This document shows, in pieces, positions 61,116 to 63,981 of a stretch of DNA of 63,981 nt (its first letter is position 1; every line of letters begins with the position of its first letter). Below the pieces are notes generated by a model. That model made no database searches, had not been told where the DNA came from, and saw nothing but the letters and a program-made list of their open reading frames with translations. The DNA is from Candidatus Methylopumilus sp. (GTDB lineage: Bacteria; Pseudomonadota; Gammaproteobacteria; Burkholderiales; Methylophilaceae). The stretch lies in contig SHXT01000007.1 in NCBI GenBank assembly GCA_009693175.1, positions 1 through 63,981 on the forward strand, in the 5' to 3' direction. A program made the translations under genes and the position numbers.

Positions 61116-62232
61116 TCATCTTTTCAGACAACTTTACCTGAGCCTTATCTATAGAGCTTTCAATAATGGCCCCACCGAGACATACATTGCTTTCATAGAC
61201 CACCACTGACTGTCCTGGAGTAATTGCCCATTGTTTTTGCCCAAAAAATATCTCAACAGAGTCATCTTTTATCATATCTATTTCACAAGGTGCGTCAGGT
61301 TGACGATATCTTATTTTCGCTCCATATACCCAATGATTTTTTGGCAAAGATTCATTTATCCAATGAGTTTTTTTTGCAATTAATCCATCTTTAAATAGAA
61401 GGGGATGCTCATGCCCCTGAGCAACAATAAGTGTATTTTCTTTGATATTTTTTTCAGCAACAAACCAAGGCTCTCCATTGCTCGTTTTTGATCCGCCAAT
61501 GCCTAATCCTTGTCTTTGACCCAAGGTATAAAACATTAGGCCTATATGTTCGCCTAAAATTTCCCCATATTCGTTTTTGATAGGACCAGGTGAATTTTCT
61601 ATATATTTGTTTAAAAATTCGGCAAAAGGTCTTTCGCCAATAAAACATATGCCTGTAGAGTCTTTTTTATCGTTGTTATGTAAACCCTCTTTCTTAGCAA
61701 TTTCTCTTACATCTTGTTTAAGGAGATGACCTAATGGAAATATAGATTTTGAGAGTTGGTGTTGATTAAGGCGATATAAAAAATAACTTTGATCTTTAGT
61801 TGAGTCATTAGCCTTAAGGAGACTATATAGGCCATCATTTTCCTTAATTTGCGCATAATGGCCAGTCGCAATTTTATCTGCACCCATTAAAATTGCATGA
61901 TTTAAAAAAGCATTAAATTTAATCTCAGAATTACATAAGATATCTGGATTGGGAGTTCTGCCACTTTTAATTTCATTAATAAATTCAGAAAATACTTTCT
62001 CTTTATATTCTTTACTAAAATTAACCACTTCAATGTCAATACCAATTTTATCAGCCACAGATACCGCATCAATGAGGTCTTGTTTACTTGAACAATATTC
62101 ATCGTCATCGTCATCTTCCCAATTTTTCATGAAGAGACCAACCACTTTATAACCTTGATTTTTAAGAAGTAAAGCAGTAACCGAGGAATCCACACCTCCA
62201 GATAAACCTACAATGACAGTGGAATTATTCAT
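61105..62232 (-). CDS. mnmA: tRNA-specific 2-thiouridylase
   Basis: A 375-residue enzyme (E. coli 368) that thiolates U34 of Glu, Gln and Lys tRNAs. The ATP pyrophosphatase loop GLSGGVDSS is at residues 9-17; the catalytic cysteines are in [11 protein letters not shown] and [11 protein letters not shown]. An acidic run DDDDDE occurs near residue 40. It follows proC by five bases. Confidence 0.97.
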   Translation of the reverse strand: MNNSTVIVGLSGGVDSSVTALLLKNQGYKVVGLFMKNWEDDDDDEYCSSKQDLIDAVSVADKIGIDIEVVNFSKEYKEKVFSEFINEIKSGRTPNPDILCNSEIKFNAFLNHAILMGADKIATGHYAQIKENDGLYSLLKANDSTKDQSYFLYRLNQHQLSKSIFPLGHLLKQDVREIAKKEGLHNNDKKDSTGICFIGERPFAEFLNKYIENSPGPIKNEYGEILGEHIGLMFYTLGQRQGLGIGGSKTSNGEPWFVAEKNIKENTLIVAQGHEHPLLFKDGLIAKKTHWINESLPKNHWVYGAKIRYRQPDAPCEIDMIKDDSVEIFFGQKQWAITPGQSVVVYESNVCLGGAIIESSIDKAQVKLSEKMITA

Positions 62233-62237
62233 TAAGA

Positions 62238-63041
62238 TTAATTAAATTCTAAGCCAAGTTTTTTTGATTTTTCATAAGCGGCTCGAGTTGCTTTTGAAAG
62301 AGTCTCATTCAATTTATTTAATTCGAGTTGTTTTAAGGCTTCTTCTGTTGTACCACCTTTTGAAGCGATTGATGAAATAAGATTTTGAAGATTATCTAAT
62401 TGGTTTTTTGCTAAATAGGATGCCCCCAAAAAAGTTTTGCTACATAATTTTTCAGCTTCTTTTCTTGATAAACCTAATTCCATAGCTGATTCAATAAATG
62501 CATTAAGAAAATAAAATACATAAGCTGGACCACTTCCCGAAACAGCTGTCACTGCATCCATTTTAGATTCATTATCTAACCATATAAATTCTCCAATGGC
62601 TTGAGCAATAACCTCTACGGCATCTTTATTTTTTGCGGTTAAGTTTTCCTTTGTGAATAAGGCTGTAATCCCAAGCTGGATTTGAGCGCACATATTGGGC
62701 ATAGATCGGACGATATTTGTATATCCATTTATCCATTTTTCAATAGATTGGATTTGAATCCCTGCGGCAATAGATAGAATAAGTTGTTTTGAAATTTGAT
62801 TAGATATAGATTTTAAAAGGGCTTCAGCTTGCTGAGGTTTAACAGCAAGTACAATAATTTCATCTATAACTATCTGCTTAAATTCTGCTTGTACAAGAAT
62901 TTTAAAGTCGTTTTCTATGGATATTCTTTTTTCATGATCCAATTCAATAACACGAATGAGTGTAGGGCTATAATTTTTATTTAATAGGCCACTAATCATA
63001 GCTCTAGCCATGTTTCCACCACCTAAAAAACAAATATTCAA
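62238..63041 (-). CDS. proC: Pyrroline-5-carboxylate reductase
   Basis: A 267-residue enzyme (E. coli 269) catalysing the last step of proline synthesis. [16 protein letters not shown] is the dinucleotide fold, [18 protein letters not shown] the substrate loop, and [13 protein letters not shown] and [11 protein letters not shown] the C-terminal signature. Its ATG overlaps the yggS stop as ATGA, the widely conserved yggS-proC pair. Confidence 0.97.
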   Translation of the reverse strand: MNICFLGGGNMARAMISGLLNKNYSPTLIRVIELDHEKRISIENDFKILVQAEFKQIVIDEIIVLAVKPQQAEALLKSISNQISKQLILSIAAGIQIQSIEKWINGYTNIVRSMPNMCAQIQLGITALFTKENLTAKNKDAVEVIAQAIGEFIWLDNESKMDAVTAVSGSGPAYVFYFLNAFIESAMELGLSRKEAEKLCSKTFLGASYLAKNQLDNLQNLISSIASKGGTTEEALKQLELNKLNETLSKATRAAYEKSKKLGLEFN

Positions 63042-63751
63042 TTACCACTCCTTTTAGTTTTTATTTCCCTTGCCCCAAAAATAGCCGTACCAATTCTAAC
63101 AAGATTTGAACCATATTCGATCGCTAGTTTGAAGTCATTCGACATACCCATTGATAATGTATCGATAGGATTGATTTGTTTTTTTAATTCAACATAAAGC
63201 ATATGCATTGATTTAAATTCATTAATAACCTGGTTAATATCTTCTGTATTTGAAGGTATAGACATAATACCCCTTAGTTTAAGCTTAGGAAGGTCTTTGA
63301 GGATCTCAGTAAATTCATTTAAATATTCTTGAGCATTATTTATTGCTATGCCGCTTTTAGTTTCCTCGCCGCTTGTATTAATTTGGATACAAATATTTAA
63401 AGGAGGGGCATTGACAGGTCTAAAGTCATTAAGAAGTTTCATGATTTTAAGTCTATCAACGCTATGTACCCAATCAAAATTTTCTGCAATGAGCTTACAT
63501 TTATTGCTTTGAATAGGACCTAAAAAATGCCACTGAATTGCTAATTGTTTTAAATGTAATTTTTTGTCAATGGCTTCTTGAAGGTAATTTTCCCCAAAAT
63601 TTATGATGCCAGCATCAAATGCTGTGATGATTTTATCAAAAGACTGGCCTTTACTTACAGCGACAAGAGTAATGTTTTCATGAAAGCAACTCTTATTAGC
63701 TTCTTCAATATTTTGACTTATACAGGAGATATTTTTTGAGATTGATAACAT
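63038..63751 (-). CDS. yggS: PLP homeostasis protein YggS (COG0325)
   Basis: A 237-residue single-domain PLP protein (E. coli 234). LVAVSKGQSFDKI contains the PLP lysine, Lys34; GENYLQEAIDK, WHFLGPIQSNKCK, and SMGMSNDFKLAIEYGSNLVRIGTAIFG are family signatures. It has no known catalysis and buffers pyridoxal phosphate. A terminator ends only about 12 bases before its ATG. Confidence 0.96.
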   Translation of the reverse strand: MLSISKNISCISQNIEEANKSCFHENITLVAVSKGQSFDKIITAFDAGIINFGENYLQEAIDKKLHLKQLAIQWHFLGPIQSNKCKLIAENFDWVHSVDRLKIMKLLNDFRPVNAPPLNICIQINTSGEETKSGIAINNAQEYLNEFTEILKDLPKLKLRGIMSIPSNTEDINQVINEFKSMHMLYVELKKQINPIDTLSMGMSNDFKLAIEYGSNLVRIGTAIFGAREIKTKRSGN

Positions 63752-63762
63752 AATAAATAAAA

Positions 63763-63795
63763 AAAACCAAGCAAGTTTGAAGTTTGCTTGGTTTT
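63763..63795 (-). terminator. Intrinsic terminator of the histone-like gene
   Basis: AAAACCAAGCAA (63763-63774) pairs with TTGCTTGGTTTT (63784-63795). Read on the minus strand the stem is followed by a long T tract (about 63766-63754), a classic terminator ending close to the yggS ATG at 63751. Confidence 0.85.
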
Positions 63796-63803
63796 AGGCT
63801 GTT

Positions 63804-63844
63804 TAGCAACAGAGAACTTGCTAATAAAAGAGGACTTAAAGTCC
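63804..63844 (-). repeat. Two further stem-loops in the 3' region of the histone-like gene
   Basis: TAGCAA (63804-63809) pairs with TTGCTA (63818-63823), and GGACT (63832-63836) pairs with AGTCC (63840-63844). With the terminator at 63763-63795 they make three consecutive hairpins between the stop codon and yggS. Confidence 0.5.
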
Positions 63845-63852
63845 CGTTATAT

Positions 63853-63981
63853 CTATCTCTTTTTAGCTGCTGGTTTTCTTTTAGCTGCTGGTTTTCTTTT
63901 AGCTGCTGGTTTTTTCTTAGCTGCTGGTCTTCTTTTAGCTGCTGGTTTTCTTTTAGCTGCTGGTTTTCTTTTAGCTGCTGG
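63853..63981 (-). CDS. Histone H1-like Lys/Ala/Pro-repeat protein (partial, C-terminal end)
   Basis: Reading minus from the window edge, the frame repeats P-A-A-K-R-K until a TAG at 63855-63853. Variants are KRR and KKK, and the last residues are PAAKKR. The start and any N-terminal domain lie beyond base 63981. Such tails occur in histone H1-like, AlgP-like or HU-fused nucleoid proteins of proteobacteria and bind DNA by charge. At least 42 residues are visible. The terminator hairpin at 63763-63795 follows. Function is inferred from composition only. Confidence 0.78.
   Translation of the reverse strand, partial: PAAKRKPAAKRKPAAKRRPAAKKKPAAKRKPAAKRKPAAKKR
63865..63981. repeat. 18-base tandem repeat coding for the histone-like tail
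   Basis: Six complete 18-base units (first at 63865-63882, last at 63955-63972) plus half a unit (63973-63981), consensus agctgctggttttctttt on the plus strand. Units at 63901 and 63919 differ by one or two bases. The length keeps the reading frame, so unit number can vary without frameshift. Confidence 0.92.

Noticed and set aside
63865-63981. Regular short repeats that could suggest a CRISPR array
   Set aside because: Units are directly adjacent with no spacers and keep an open reading frame for a Lys/Ala/Pro tail, so this is coding repeat DNA.

Overview
The window is a gene-dense, AT-rich stretch of a bacterial chromosome made almost entirely of housekeeping genes. Gene orders (lptD-surA-pdxA-rsmA, rplU-rpmA-obgE-proB, murJ-ribF-ileS-lspA, coaE-zapD-yacG, ilvI-ilvH-ilvC-psd), a ubiquinone pathway, lipopolysaccharide export genes and many proteins close in length to their E. 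coli counterparts point to a betaproteobacterium. A MxaD-like methanol-oxidation protein, the low G+C content and the very tight packing suggest a streamlined methylotroph of the Methylophilaceae (OM43/LD28/Methylopumilus type). That placement is inference. No tRNA, rRNA, insertion sequence, prophage, CRISPR array or integrase was recognised. No stretch longer than about 210 bases lacks a gene; the largest gaps are the divergent promoter regions at 7938-8148 and 37602-37793.

Layout. 1-1569 (minus): coaE, zapD and the start of yacG. 1701-2051: an orphan protein. 2048-3016 (minus): ispB. 3183-7685 (plus): rplU, rpmA, a terminator, obgE, proB, purE, purK. 7674-7937 (minus): rpsT. 8149-14468 (plus): murJ, ribF, ileS, lspA and a sulfite-oxidase-like molybdoenzyme, then a decayed C-terminal piece of clpB and yjbQ. 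15280-18043 (minus): an EnvC-like activator and gpmI. 18138-20472 (plus): glutaredoxin, secB, an SH3 protein, gpsA. 20475-20939 (minus): trmL. 21054-25577 (plus): bioBFHCD. 25552-37601 (minus): a 12-kb co-directional block from lptD through surA, pdxA, rsmA, adk, leuS, lptE, holA and proA to nadD. 37794-43818 (plus): amgK-murU, pepP, two ubiquinone hydroxylases, dsbC. 43991-44194: a cold-shock gene. 44237-45475 (minus): icd. 45496-49064 (plus): rluE, a glutamine amidotransferase, aroC, an MFS transporter. 49082-55077 (minus): folE2, dxs, ispA, xseB, an esterase, the mxaD-like gene and a seven-bladed beta-propeller lipoprotein. 55176-55649: rppH. 55651-60488 (minus): psd, ilvC, ilvH, ilvI, nadC. 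60543-61115: a glutathione-S-transferase. 61105-63751 (minus): mnmA, proC, yggS. 63853-63981 (minus): the tail of a histone-H1-like protein built on a six-residue repeat.

Themes. Several genes serve the outer membrane and wall (lptD, lptE, surA, lspA, murJ, EnvC, amgK/murU). Others serve isoprenoid and quinone supply (dxs, ispA, ispB, ubi hydroxylases) and cofactors (biotin, NAD, pyridoxal phosphate, FAD, CoA, folate). Genes commonly overlap by 1-11 bases in operons, and convergent genes often abut or overlap with no intergenic terminator.

I did not find a convincing new multi-gene system. The strongest leads are the broken clpB remnant, the MxaD-like/beta-propeller pair, a 31-base palindrome shared by the ends of purK and rpsT, a symmetric promoter between gpmI and grxC, and the repeat-tailed histone-like gene with its triple-hairpin 3' region.
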